Shown here: positions 20,187-31,464 of the stretch, piece after piece
Position numbering within the stretch: position 1 is the first letter of the stretch
Layout: every line of letters begins with the position of its first letter
NCBI GenBank assembly: GCA_037178675.1
Contig: JAYMGJ010000412.1
Location: 1-39,168, forward strand
Origin: Scleroderma bovista
Taxonomy: Eukaryota; Basidiomycota; Agaricomycetes; Boletales; Sclerodermataceae
Reading direction: 5' to 3'
Length of the DNA: 39,168 nucleotides
Translations under genes and position numbers: made by a program
The notes under the pieces: generated by a model
Told to the model about the DNA's origin: nothing
The model's database searches: none
The model's input: only the letters and a program-made list of their open reading frames with translations

Positions 20187-21989
20187 TACTTACCCAGACG
20201 GCGCATCTCTCTAGATGACGTTTCGCACCTGTGTGGATTAGAAAGCAGACGGTATACAGAGGAACAAGACCCAGACAGCCCGCCACTACGAACACCACCT
20301 TCATTAGAGTCTCAAAGAGACAGCGGAGAAGATGACGTGGATACACAGTACTACTATGGTGAGCCAGTGCCAGGACCATGCCCATTAACTGGGAGTCAGA
20401 GACAAGCAGGAAGCGCAGTGGCAGTGGCAGCAACACCCAACTTTCTGCTGTACCAAGTGTTCTTCACACCCAACCCTGTGGAGGGCGCTCAGGCCACCAA
20501 CCCACAGCACACCTTCACCACGAACACAACCACCCAGCAGACCAACCAACTCAGAGGCTACCCCCCTGCACAACTCCCTGCCAACCTTTGTTTCCAACAA
20601 GCTACAACACCATCAATGACAACACCAGCGACAGCTAAAACATTACCACTTTTTCATGGCGACTACAGTGACAAAGGGGAGCCAGCACACTGGTTTGCAC
20701 AGTTCCAACTAGCGCTACCAGAATCATGGCCCAAAGCGGCCAAAGTACAGTGATTCCACATGCAGCTAGCACCCGGGGGGTATTCCGACGAATGGTTTGA
20801 TGCACTGACTGCATCAGAATGTGCCTCAGTAACAGCAATAAGGACTGCGTTTCTAAGACGGTGGCCACCAACAAAGAGGGCAAAATGGTCAAAAGTCCAA
20901 CAAAAGGAGCGGATCAGAGACCAGGGTTTAAAGGAAGAAAAGATTGGGAAATGGATACAGGAAGGAAGAGTGGGGGACTATGGACAGAACATATGAGCAG
21001 AGAGGGTGATGAAGCTCGCATTAAGCATGGGAGATGCAGACGGCACTCTCATCGAGTATGCAATTGAAATGGCCCCAACCATCTTGTGTGACCACCTTGA
21101 AGAGGGGTACAACTCCTGGGAGGAATTCATTCAGGCAGTACAGAGCATACCAGCAGCGAAGCTATGATGCAGCAAGGAAGATCTGGAGAAAGAACACACT
21201 CAGGATTCGGCAATCGCAGCGCTAAGGCAGCAGGTGGCTCAGCTAACAGTACGGGCATCAGCGTCAAACTATCAGGCATCACCACGCATCAGCCCCACCT
21301 CATTACCGTACGCTAATGCCGCCACAGGTACAGCAACACCCATCACATCGCAAGGAACAGTAATACCAGCTGGCGTACCCTTCTCAGGTATGCAACAGTG
21401 GTGCAACCCAAGTCCTTACAGAGGTCCACCACTACTGAGAGCCCCACTATCACGAGCACAAATTGTCGAATGTATATCCAGTACCCCGCAACGACCAAAC
21501 ACTGAGGAAGGGAAACAACTTTGGAGAGCAGACATCGAGGCATGGCATAGAACGCATGGGAGTGATGCCACACCATCTCTGGAGAGACCGTACCCACTAA
21601 AACCTGGAACGGCAGTCCTAGGCTCAGGCGAGTGTTTCGTCTGCGGAATGGTAACAGACCCGCCCCACATCGGGGGAACGTGCCAAGCAGCCGAACCATT
21701 GAAACCGATGGAGAGTTGCTGGAGGCAGTTAGTTGCAGGGATGCTGAGACAAGCAATGTCTCCGAGACCACCAGTGTCGCAGGTCCAACATATCTGGCCA
21801 ATGACGCAACCCCATCCAACAACATCCATGCTGGCGCCAGTACCGATTCATGCAGTAGGCGCATACGGGGAGGATACAAGTACAGGTGATAACTATGGGT
21901 TCGAAGATGGATACATGGAGATGCCATGGGACTGGGTCACAGCGTCGGAAAATGGGGGGGGACTACAACAGCCAGCGGACCAGCAGTAG
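20172..21989 (+). pseudogene. gag: Gypsy gag, interrupted by three TGA codons
   Basis: One frame runs from just after the LTR to a TAG at 21987-21989 and is broken by TGA at 20751, 20994 and about 21165. Each can be read as CGA to TGA. There is no in-frame ATG near the start, so the original start is lost or was missed. The capsid-like middle includes PLFHGDYSDKGEPAHWF, and the nucleocapsid has CFVCGMVTDPPHIGGTC, a CX2CX7HX4C knuckle with wider spacing than the classic CX2CX4HX4C. The frame overlaps pol, which lies in the -1 frame. Confidence 0.8.
21954..21961 (+). promoter_or_regulatory. Candidate -1 frameshift site in gag/pol overlap
   Basis: A run of eight G (gag codons AAT GGG GGG GGA) lies inside the 21926-21989 overlap. 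Slipping back one base moves from the gag frame into the frame that continues as TTTASGPAVVPP and, across the nested insertion, into the protease. The run fits an X-XXY-YYZ slippery pattern (G-GGG-GGG). A downstream RNA structure was not assessed. Confidence 0.5.
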
Positions 21990-22187
21990 TCCCACCCACC
22001 AGTCCGCAAACCCACCTACACCCCATGCTGCCTACATGTGCAGAGGGTCGAACGTGCACAGAGGAAGGGAGGAACTCGGTGCACTGGACGGACACACCAA
22101 CTCAGGCGGACAACAAAGAGACGAGCAACGGGGCTAAGCACACCGGCGCAGAGGACAACATAAGTAATACCGCCGACCCTGTACCGC

Positions 22188-24288
22188 TGTGAGTCAAAGT
22201 GTGGATTTGGGTCGGAGTAATAACCCAAACACAACACCAACAAAGGACTACAAAAATGTGCGAGTGGTGGTTTACCTCCGCGGTGTCCAGAGAGGATATG
22301 CTGAGGAGGGGGGAAGGGGATCTACACCAACAGGGTGATGCAGATGATGATGCAGGATACTCCTGGGGTACAGGAGTAATAGAAGACGAAGGGGATAGGG
22401 GTCTGGACTCTTCCTAAGGCCTAGGAAGTGTCAAAGCGGGGATTGGGTTGACTGAGACTGAAACAGCGATACTACACCTAGAGATTGGTGCAGCAAAGGG
22501 GCAGGGATGCCTCTGATGTCCAGAGGCGAGGAAGATTGACTGGTATGAAGCCTAGACTCCGCTTGAGCCTAGTATAAAGAATAGATCTTGAATAACTTGG
22601 ATAAACTTGACAATATTGAGCCTTTAGACCTTCACTGAAGCCTACAAGGACTCAAAGACTGAAGGGATACTGATTGAGAGAGTCTGAGAGAGGGATAATT
22701 TCGTGCAATTGGGTCTTCTTTCACTGGGCTGAGCCCAGGGGTTTAAATACATGGGGGGGCACAGCATTAAAGTACAAAAAGAGAAGGGAGTAAGCAGAAT
22801 TTGTCAAGGATTGGTAAGGGATTGGTAAGAGCTTTGTAAGGGGTTTGTAAGCGATCAGTAAGCAAGGGATAAGCAGGAATGAGTAAGCATAGGAAGCATG
22901 AATAAGCTGCTGAGTAAAGGAATGAGTAAGCTGCATGACAAGATTGATTGGTAAGGGAGTGAGTCATCAGCTGAGTAATATACCAAAAAATGTGAAAGGG
23001 ATAGAGTAATACTGATGACAAGAGAGCATCAGTAAGCAAGGGATGAGTCACTGCACAGCAGAAGGAGTCATTGATGCACAGCCTAAGAAGTTTGATGGGG
23101 GGGCTGTGTACCATCAGGAATTTGATGGGACAACAATGGGGAAGATCTGGGATTAATAGGGGGATTGATCCGAGACAAAACAGCCACAAGAAGGGTACCA
23201 GGGGTCCAGAGGTCTTTTTGGGGGGTCAGCATACACTAAAGTATAGTGCATGTGTTCTAGCACCGCTGAAGTGCAACCATGGGCTCCCTTGACGAGCTCT
23301 CTTCTGGGAAAGAACGAGAGAGGGTTCTTCTTCCTAATAGCACTATAAAGTGGGGGGAATAACTGTCATGGTGCTGGGGGACGTCGTCTGAAAGTAGGGA
23401 AGCGGATAGAGTATTGAATTCGACACATCCAGGGAAGTGAGACGAACGACAGAGGAAGATGGACATGGCAAGTATCTGGGAGGAAGGGACCATAGGCTGA
23501 GGGCTCAGGGGACACAGAGATGACCAGAGAAGACTTCTCAAGCTTGACAATAGACCTAAGATGACCAAAGTACGTCCTTGACGCAGGACTGATGAGGAGA
23601 ACACGCTGACCGAGAACGAGAGGGACTGAGGGAGCAGGCTGGGAAGATATGTGCCAGGCAGTGCACGGGAACTCTGGGAGAGGCTGTCCTAAGAGCAGGA
23701 CATAGTGGAGATCTGCAGCAATAGTGGAGAAATGATCCAGAGAAAATACAGACTCCATAGTGAGCGATGAAGCGAACGTCTGGATTGTGGGGGGAATATC
23801 TCCGTGGGAAATGAACGGATTTGCGTCGGAACTTGACAGGCAGATAGACCACGCTCTAGGCTTTCTGACGGTATAGTCACGTGCCTGATAGCTTCAGAAA
23901 CGACGGAGCTATTCAAAATATCGGAATGCTGGCACTGGGCGCCTAAAAATGACATTTGGGCGCTAAAAATCATTTCTTCTTTCTCCTTCGTTTCTCCATC
24001 AATTCTTCGGCTTCTTTGATCGTTCTGGTATGGGAGTTGGACTGCAGACGTGTGCATTCCTTTCTCATACCACAATTGACGTTATTCCTTCAGTTTCTTC
24101 TGCTTCTTGGCGGTTCTCATGCGATAGATGACTGTCTGCATTGGCATTCATCTCTCGCATCAGGATAGTCGTCTTGTGCGATAGATGGCTACGATGAGGG
24201 TCCGTTGTGCTTATCCTTCGCATAAGGATCATTCGATATAGGTGTTATCTTCCATGTTCACTGTACCAAACCTGTTTGGTGCATGACA
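22188..24288 (-). mobile_element. Family A solo LTR, copy 2, complete (2101 bp), nested in gypsy pol
   Basis: Ends TGTGAGTCAAAG and TTTGGTGCATGACA, flanked by an exact 4-bp duplication CCGC (22184-22187 and 24289-24292). Removing it rejoins the pol frame (ADPVP with HTPENIVVD). On the minus strand a TATA-like TATTTAAAC lies at 22741-22750, upstream of a CTCTCTCAG-rich tract. It contains the 430-bp segment (22679-23108) missing from the copy at 6014. Confidence 0.92.
23366..23758 (-). CDS. Conserved ORF in family A LTR (U3), copy 2
   Basis: A 130-residue frame from an ATG at 23758, with a few substitutions relative to the copy at 6760-7173. The same frame extends upstream without a stop through SICLSSSD and FISHGDIPP, so the true start may be further 5'. 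No known family recognised. It lies in U3, in the sense direction of its LTR, upstream of the TATA-like box, and antisense to the gypsy element that hosts it. Confidence 0.45.
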   Translation of the reverse strand: MESVFSLDHFSTIAADLHYVLLLGQPLPEFPCTAWHISSQPAPSVPLVLGQRVLLISPASRTYFGHLRSIVKLEKSSLVISVSPEPSAYGPFLPDTCHVHLPLSFVSLPWMCRIQYSIRFPTFRRRPPAP

Positions 24289-26289
24289 CCGCACACTCCG
24301 GAAAATATAGTTGTTGACATTTACATGCTGGATGAGTTGGGCAAACTGAAGAAGACTGATGCAAGCTCACCGTTTCAGATGGTAGTGTGCTTACACGGGC
24401 CAAAGGGAGAGTGCATAAGGTTCCTAGCGATGGTGGACAACAGAGCCATGATCAACGCGATCGACTCAGAGGCGCACAGCAGAATCGCGAGGAGACTATC
24501 TTCTCTACAGCCGTCAAATCGGACGCTCCGCATGGCGGATGGGTCACTTGTACCGTCGTCAGGACTGTGGTCAGGAACCTTCGAGTGGGGACTAGCACAG
24601 GTAGAAACCAGTTTCAAGGTATTCCTGAGTGGAGGATCATGGCAAATGCTCGTCGGAAAACCATTACTTGAACAGACTTGTGCTGTTCAAGAATACGAGA
24701 CGGACACCATCCTTTTACCAGTACAAGACAGACACGTATGCGTTGAAAATTATAAACCACCTTGGACAGTCTCACCCGTACTCGTACCGTCTACTCTCTT
24801 TTCACCAGGACGAGTACAAAATAATGCTCCTTTCAAACTTTCAGCCTGTTCACTACCAAAGGACACCATTCCTTCATACGATACTGATAGATTAGAAATG
24901 CAAACAACAGATGTCATTGCCAAAAAGGACGAGAGTACAAACATGGACCCACAGATACACCTTCCCCTAGGATATTCTGTTGCACATTCGTTCACTAACC
25001 TTGACAGCACAAATTATTTGGCAGTAACACATGTGGGGGAAGGGGAGAAGAAAGAGATAGGAAATCAAGACAGCCTGGAAGAGCTGACAGATATGATGGG
25101 GGGACACAGTGGCGTCGAAGAACAGGAGACAGAGAAGCTGTTCACAAGACTCACCAAGGAAGGCCTGTTCCACCCACCTAGGGTAAAGAAGATAGTGGAT
25201 CTGGTACGATACGGGCCGCTACCAGATGATAAGCTCCAGCGCTTGAAGGATAAGGTTGCAGAGTTTGCTGATACGTTTGCACTCTCAGTTCGCGAGGTCA
25301 AACCAGTGGATTTCATCAAGTTCAGGCTGGACGTACCAGAAGGTGTAATGTTCCCGCTGAAGGTCAGTCAGAAACCACTGATGCAAGCACAGAAAGAATA
25401 TTACCTACCGCTGCTGGACAAGTTTGTTGAAGCAGGCGTACTGAGACCAATACGGTCAGATGAAGTACGAGCGGTTCATCCAACAGTACTCGCACAAAAA
25501 GCACACGGAGCACCAGGACTTACCATGGACGAAGTAAGATGGGTGGTAGAAGATCAATGCAGGGCGATGGGACTAGAACCGAGCACTGACTTACCACCCC
25601 GACCAATAAGGGAGAACAGTGAAGGGCACATGCACAGCAAGGCAGAAAAGCCCAAATGGCGAGTGTGTCAAAACTTTCGAGAAGTCAACAAGGTCACACA
25701 AGTTGCACCAATGTTGCAGGGAGACATATGGACGAAACAACAGTGGCTGGCAGGACATGAGTATGTCTGCGTCATTGACTTCGCGTCGGGGTTCTATGCC
25801 ATTGAGGTTGATGAAGACAGCCAACCGTACCTGTGCATTTACATGGAAGGAAGAGGGTTCGAATGCTATCGACGGATGCCTATGGGAACCTTGGGGTCAC
25901 CAGCATGCTTTGTGGATCTCACAGCACATGCGTTCAAGGACCTACTACTAGAGCTCAGGCTGGAAATGTTTGTAGACGACAATGGCATGGCAGGGAACGA
26001 TTTCGAAGAGTTACTGCAACGGTTCCATCGGTTCTTGGAGAGATGCTGGGAGCTAGGCTTGTCACTCTCACCCTCAAAGCTCCTATTCATGAAGGAGGTT
26101 GTGTTTGGAGGATCACGGGTGGGAACAGATGGAATAAAGCCGGACATAGCAAAATTGGAGGCGGTAGCTAAGTGGCTGCAGCCAGCCAATTTACTTGAAC
26201 TCATGCGTTTCCTCGGACTGACAGGATACTTCAGATCGCTTATCAAAGACTATGCTCGAATAGTAGCACCACTGACAGATCTACAATGA
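24289..26289 (+). pseudogene. pol: Gypsy pol: protease and reverse transcriptase part
   Basis: Continues the pol frame after the nested LTR. The protease region has FLAMVDNRAMINAID, where D-N-G-A would be expected: the active-site glycine is Arg (GGA to AGA would do it). The RT region has PLKVSQKPLM, KWRVCQNFREVNKVTQ, the first catalytic Asp in VCVIDFASGFYAI, MPMGTLGSPACF, and the YxDD-type box MFVDDN at about 25966-25983. It then reads FGGSRVGTDGIKPD and FLGLTGYFRSLIKDYA. The frame ends at TGA 26287-26289, again readable as a former CGA, and resumes beyond it. The expected ATG for Pol is absent, as usual for a frameshift product. Confidence 0.9.
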
Positions 26290-27448
26290 AACTTGGACAT
26301 GCCCCAGCCAAGCATCAAAGCAGGGAAACGTAGGTACCGACAATACCTAAGAGACTGCTCGCTCGACACCTATTGGACCCCAAGGCATGACAGGGCATTC
26401 ATCAAGCTTAAGAGAGTACTGACATCAGAACTGGTTTTGCGAGCACCCAAGTTTGACGGCACCCCGTTCATACTCACAACGGACGGCTGCAAAGATGGCT
26501 TTGGCACAGTACTGTCACAACAGTTCACGACGACACTGGAAAATGGAGAAACAGTCACAGCAACCCACCCAATTGGCTTTGCATCCAAACGGACATCGCC
26601 TGCAGAAGAACGGTACAAACCGTACATCTTGGAGTTTGCTGCGCTGAAGTTTGGGATAGATCACTTCAGTGACACAATCTGGGGCTTCCCTGTGGAAATC
26701 GAAACAGACTGTATTGCCTTAAGGGACACCCTGTGCAACGACAAATTGTCCCTAGTACACGCACGCTGGAGAGACGGCATCTCTGCACACCAGATAACAG
26801 ATGTATGCCACCGCCCAGGAAAGACGAATGCAGCAGCAGATGCTCTCAGCTGCCAGCTGATAGGCAGGGAGAGAGTTGACGGCGATGGCAGTGGATGGAC
26901 TGTCAGCAAGGACTGGGAGGGAGCAAGGGGCTTGGTTAATGACTTGTTTGGGGTAAGCGAGGAGGTCACACTAACAGCATTGCAGAACCGGTTCAAGAAT
27001 GAACCATTGTTCTTGGATGTTATCGAAGCACTATGCGACAATGACCAAGAGAAGACGGAGAGAGAACGCAAACAGGCGAGACACAGAGCACTAGGATACA
27101 TGATCGAAGATGGGAAACTGTGGCAAATTGCAGATGGAAAGTCCATAAGAGCAAAGGCACGACGGGAGTGCATCTCGCAGGAAGAGGCTGTAGAAATGGC
27201 AGCGCAGGAACACAGCAAAAATGGTCATTGGGGTAGGGATCTAACAAAACTAAAGCTAATGGACCACATCTACAGCCCAAGGCTGGACAAGTCCATCGTC
27301 ACTGCACTGCGCCGATGTCCACAGTGCAAGAACTTTGGACCAACCCATCTGCACTCCCTGTTGGACCCAATCACATGCCGCCACCCCTTCGAGCTTCTTG
27401 TGGCAGACTACCTGGCATTACCCAAGGGAAAGGGAGGGTATCACACAG
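26290..27448 (+). pseudogene. pol: Gypsy pol: RNase H and integrase N-terminal part
   Basis: Same frame as the RT part, after the TGA. RNase H motifs are FILTTDGCKDGFG (first Asp), LEFAALKFGIDHF (Glu) and VEIETDCIALRD (Asp), followed by TNAAADALSCQ. The integrase zinc finger HHCC is visible as EHSKNGHWGRD and CPQCKNFGP near 27208-27345. The catalytic core begins with ELLVADYLALPKGKGGYHT (first Asp of DDE) and is cut at 27448 by the nested family A LTR. Confidence 0.9.
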
Positions 27449-29782
27449 TGTGTGCCTAAGTGAGGGAAGAGGTCAGAACAACCAACAACCAACACCAAAT
27501 GACGGCAATATGCGAGTGGTGGTCTTCCTTTGCATTTCTGGTATTTAATCTCCTCAGGGGGATGTGCTGCACGCCTTCAGGCAGGATGCAGGAGGGAAGG
27601 GAAGGGCTTCTGATGGGGATGGGATGTGACTTGGGATGGTATTGACTCCTGTTCAGCCTACCACAGTGGTTAGGAAGAGTCCTGGGATAGAAGAGCGATG
27701 ATAGATTGATGACAGGGGTGTAACAGCAGTGATGGAGCAACAGGGAAGCAAGGGGACAGTTCCTGCTTCAAGAATGCGATGGACAGTGATGGGATGGAGT
27801 GGACAGAGATGCTAGACTGCGCTTGAGCCTAGAGAAATGATCAGATACAAGATATATCTGATAAACAGCAATATAGGAGCTTTAGGCCAGCACTGGGTGA
27901 CCTACAAGTCCAAAGACAGAGATAGAGCTTATAGACAGTGAGTGAATGTGGTCGCTTTATTGAGGGGGAAGCAGACACTTCCTTGCAGCCTTTGGCTGCT
28001 GGTTTATATACAGGAGGGGCTGTGGCCCTGTAAGCACAAATGACTAAGTGCTTGGTAAGAGATTGGTAAGAAATTGGTAAGCGATTGATAAGCAGTGTAA
28101 TCAGGCTGAGTCATCGATGAGGAGAGCCTGAACAAGCTGCTGAGCCAAGGGAAAGAGCAAAACATAGGTAAAAAGGGGTGTATAACCAAGAATGTGGAAA
28201 AATCATTGCATGGGGCCCAAAAGAGAGGGGGGGAAAGCATGGGATGAGTAGATCGAAGCTAAATGAGCATATGCGATGACATAATGCATATGAATCATAG
28301 GGGCATGAGTCATGAATTGATAAGCAGCATGATAAGCATGATTTGAAGGATGATTGGTAAGTGATTGGTAAGGGAGTAATGGGGATTAGTAATGCCAAGA
28401 GGGGATGAATAATGTGCAGCAGAGTGAGTCAGAGTGAGCCAGAGTGACTCTGTGTGACTCAGACAGAAGGGAAGCACAACCTGTGATTGATTGAACTTTA
28501 GATCTGGAGATGAGCTTCTGAAGCAGTGCCACTGATGGGAGTGGCTGGGGGATAATAAAAGAATTGATCCGACCAGAAGAGCAGTGTCAGGGGGCCTGGA
28601 ATGACAAGTAGAGTCACAGCTGGTCACAGAGTGTCACAAATCCCTTGGATTGAGCTTCTGTAGAGCAAAAACACAAAATTTGGTGCTCCTGAAGTGCAGT
28701 CTTCCCTTGAGCAGTAAGGGGAAGGTTCTGTACTCTATTAGGGCTCCTAAGAAGGGTTCTAGAGCACTGTTTCATTCGTGTTTGTTGTGGGATAGCAGGG
28801 AAGTGAAACATGAATAGCAGATTTGACATGTCCAGGGAAGCGAGATGAATGATAGAGGGAGATGGATGTGACAGGACTCTGGGATGAAAGGACCATATGC
28901 AGAGGACTCAGGAGACACAGAGACGACCAGGTATGAATTTTCACGTCTAACGATAGACTTGAGATGACCAAAGTATGTGCGCGACGCAGGACTGACGAGG
29001 AGAACGCGCTGACCAAGAATGAGAGGGCCTGAGGGAGAAGGCTGGGAAGATATGTACCAGACAGTACACAGGAGCTCAGGGAGAGGCTGTCCCAAGAGCA
29101 GGACATAGTTGAGGTCTGCTGCAATAGCGGAGAAACGTTCCAGAGAAAATGTGGACTCCATAGTGAGTGATGAAGTGGGTGTCTGGATTGCGGGTGGAAT
29201 ATCTCCGTGGGAAATGAACGGATTTATGTCGGAACTTGACAGGCAGATAGACCACGGTCTAGGCTCCATGATGGTATAGTCACATGATTGATAGCTTCAA
29301 AAATGGCGGAGCTATTCAAAATATCGGAATGCCGGCACTGGGCGCCTAAATTTGACATTTGGGCGCTAAAAATGATTCTTCCTTTTCTCCTTCGTTTCTC
29401 TATTGTTTCTTCTGCTTCATTGGTTGTTCTGGTATGGGAGTTGGACTGCAGTAGGTTGCATTCCTCTCTCATACTGAAATGATCACCAATCCTTGGATTC
29501 TTCTGCTTCTTGGCGGTTCTCGTGTGATAGATGACTGTCCGCGTTGGCATTCATCTCTCGCATCAGGATAGTCATTCTCGTGTGATAGATGGCTACAACG
29601 AGCTTGTATTCATTCTTCGCATAAGGATAGTCTTGACTTTGCGTGATATGGATAGCGAGGGCTGTCTGTATCCCTCAAGTCGGGACAATCTTTCAACAGA
29701 TCTTGGGTGTGCGTTCTTCGCATTAGTTTCATCAGCTAACTTTCTCCATGTCCACAGTACCAAACATGTTTGGTGCGTGACA
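27449..29782 (-). mobile_element. Family A solo LTR, copy 3, diverged (2334 bp), nested in gypsy integrase
   Basis: Flanks ACAG (27445-27448) and ACGG (29783-29786) form a 4-bp duplication with one mismatch; removal restores integrase (KGGYHTV with LLILDTFSQY). On the minus strand the order TATATAAACC (28010-28001) then AATAAA (27961-27956) fits an LTR core promoter and polyadenylation signal. This is the basis for assigning minus orientation to the family. It diverges from copies 1 and 2 and has different R-U5 sequence, but shares the U3 ORF block and the GTTTGGTGCGTGACA terminus. Confidence 0.9.
28772..29269 (-). CDS. Conserved ORF in family A LTR (U3), copy 3
   Basis: A 165-residue frame starting at an ATG at 29269 (MEPRPWSICLSSSD). 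Homologous positions in copies 1 and 2 have Arg in place of this Met. It aligns without gaps to the other copies until LPW, after which C-termini differ. Replacements are often conservative (D/E, I/V, H/Y, K/R), and silent changes are the largest class in my hand count. Function unknown. An overlapping frame upstream (LGAQCRHSDILNSS) is also kept in all three copies, so a spliced product is possible. Confidence 0.5.
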   Translation of the reverse strand: MEPRPWSICLSSSDINPFISHGDIPPAIQTPTSSLTMESTFSLERFSAIAADLNYVLLLGQPLPELLCTVWYISSQPSPSGPLILGQRVLLVSPASRTYFGHLKSIVRRENSYLVVSVSPESSAYGPFIPESCHIHLPLSFISLPWTCQICYSCFTSLLSHNKHE

Positions 29783-30763
29783 ACGGTACTGCTAATTTTA
29801 GATACCTTCTCGCAGTATGTGTGGGGCTTCAAGCTCAAGACTCACGGCACAGCACGAACGACTGTGGCAGGGTTGCAGACAGTGAAGCATAGCTTCCAGG
29901 TGCCTGAAACGTTCATGACGGATGGTGGGTCACACTTTAATAATGGAGAAGTGCGGGCATGGTGCGAAGCGAATGGAGCAACACACCAGGTGGTGGCAGT
30001 GTACGCCCCATGGGTCAATGACCTTGTTGAAAATGCCAACGGGAAACTCCTTGGACGGTTGAAACGACTATGCAGCCCGGGACTAGGGGAAGATGAGTAC
30101 AGGGAAGCAAAAGCAGAAGAGATCATGCGTGCATGGTCAGATCATTTCGACAGCGCCGTTGAACACTTGAATGAACGCATCATACCTGCGTTCCAGTTCA
30201 CGCCTAAGGAACTTCTGTTCGGACTTATTGTCAATACCTCACGAACTCCCACAGGTGTAGCAGAACAGGACCTGTCCGCCCAAGATGTGAACGTCCATTT
30301 TGCGTACGCAGAGCAACAATGCCTGGATGCAGGAGATCGGGCAGTGATGCACGCGATCAAACGGAAGGCAATCTTCGATCGAAAGGTACTCCTGTCAAAG
30401 GAAGGAGGGGTCGTGTTCAACGAGGGTCAACTAGTACAAGTACACGATGCTACAGCAGAGACCACATTCGCAACAAGCAAGAAACTCCTCCCACGTTGGT
30501 CTGCACCACGCCGCATCATTGGATGCACAGGAAATTCGTACAAGCTGGCAACATTGGAGGGGTTCCCGGTCGGTGTGGCAGTGCACGCACGACGCCTGCG
30601 CAAGTTCATTCCTCGTGATGGAACAGCACTGGCTGAGGTAGAGGAGGATCAGCAGTATGAGGACAAGCAAGGCCGAGACTCGGAGAGAGCGAATGGAGGA
30701 GGAGATGGAACAGGCTTGGACAACAGTGAGCAGGGAGAGTCAGAAGTGGAGGAGGATGAGTAG
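29783..30763 (+). pseudogene. pol: Gypsy pol: integrase catalytic core and C-terminal domain
   Basis: Resumes with LLILDTFSQYVWGF. The second Asp is in FMTDGGSHF and the Glu in VENANGKLL, spaced as in retroviral-type DDE integrases. The C-terminal region has KLLPRWSAPRRIIG and SYKLATLEG, the GPY/F-like module, and an acidic tail ending at TAG 30761-30763. There is no internal stop, so this part decayed little apart from its separation from the rest of pol. Confidence 0.9.
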
Positions 30764-30837
30764 CAGGCACAGAGCCGGGCTAGATCAACGACAGAGAGCG
30801 GACACAGGTCAGGAGGCAAACCCGGAGGTTCGCACAG

Positions 30838-30852
30838 GTTGAGGGGGGCACA
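30838..30852 (+). promoter_or_regulatory. Polypurine tract
   Basis: GGTTGAGGGGGGCACA lies immediately before the 3' LTR. A G-rich purine tract at this position primes plus-strand synthesis in LTR elements. Confidence 0.65.
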
Positions 30853-31061
30853 TGTAGTGGGGGAGTCTGCGAGAGGTGTGCAGAGAGCGGGAGAGTGCAG
30901 GGGTAGAGCGTAGGGGCAGTAGAAGGGGTGGCAGGGGCAGAGTGTTCGGGGTCCGAGCCCGGGGTCAGCAGGGTGGCAGTACAGTAGGGGACACATCATC
31001 GCTATCATCAGCAGTGCCAGGCATAGGGCAGGTTGGCAGAGCTCCCACACTGGCGTGTCCA
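30853..31061 (+). repeat. 3' LTR of the gypsy element
   Basis: 209 bases, about 91-92% identical by eye to the 5' LTR, with one single-base length difference in a G run. Followed by the duplicated GCAG. Confidence 0.9.
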
Positions 31062-31464
31062 GCAGGAACCTCCCCCTGAAGAGGGCATCTATTAGGTACA
31101 TTGTTAGGTACACAAAAAGTATATCAAAAGACCGTGGGAATGCAAAAAAAACTGCTGCCAAGGGTGCGTTATTCCAGGTCCGCTCCGTCTAAAAGTTGTA
31201 GGTATGTTGCATATGATGCAGATGGCGGATGCCACCTTCCAGTTCGCCGCACTCTTCCATGCCACTGGCTTTGATCTCCACACGGAACTAGTTTCGAGAA
31301 TTTGGATTGCCAGGTATAGTATCCGATGTACGTCCCATGTACAACAAGAGTATCACATTGGTATGTAGCACATTGTTTCGAATCACAAGTGGTGTCTCTT
31401 AGGAATCAGGCACCACCCTTACAATTTCCACAGCAGCGTGCAAAGCACCCTCGGATTTGGTCAT
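31062..31464. other. Junction between transposon cluster and gene-bearing DNA
   Basis: No confident gene. On the + strand 31200-31310 has an open stretch (MADATFQFAALFHATGFDL) ending at an AG/GTATAG-like donor, which could be a stray exon. I do not recognise a family. Confidence 0.4.

Larger units (their letters stand above)
19959..31061 (+). mobile_element. Full-length Ty3/gypsy retrotransposon with two nested LTR insertions
   Basis: Two LTRs (19959-20168 and 30853-31061) start TGTAGTGGGGGAGTC and end GTGTCCA. They are flanked by an exact 4-bp duplication GCAG (19955-19958 and 31062-31065). Internally, in order: a PBS-like site, gag, pol with protease, RT, RNase H and integrase, and a polypurine tract. 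This order (integrase last) is that of Ty3/gypsy. Two family A LTRs are inserted antisense at 22188 and 27449; removing them and one copy of each duplication leaves about 6.66 kb. The element is inactive: four in-frame TGA codons and both insertions break gag-pol. I count about 18 differences between its LTRs. Confidence 0.93.

Noticed and set aside
31200..31310. Possible stray exon with MADATFQFAALFHATGF
   Set aside because: Looks somewhat protein-like but could not be tied to neighbouring exons or a known family.
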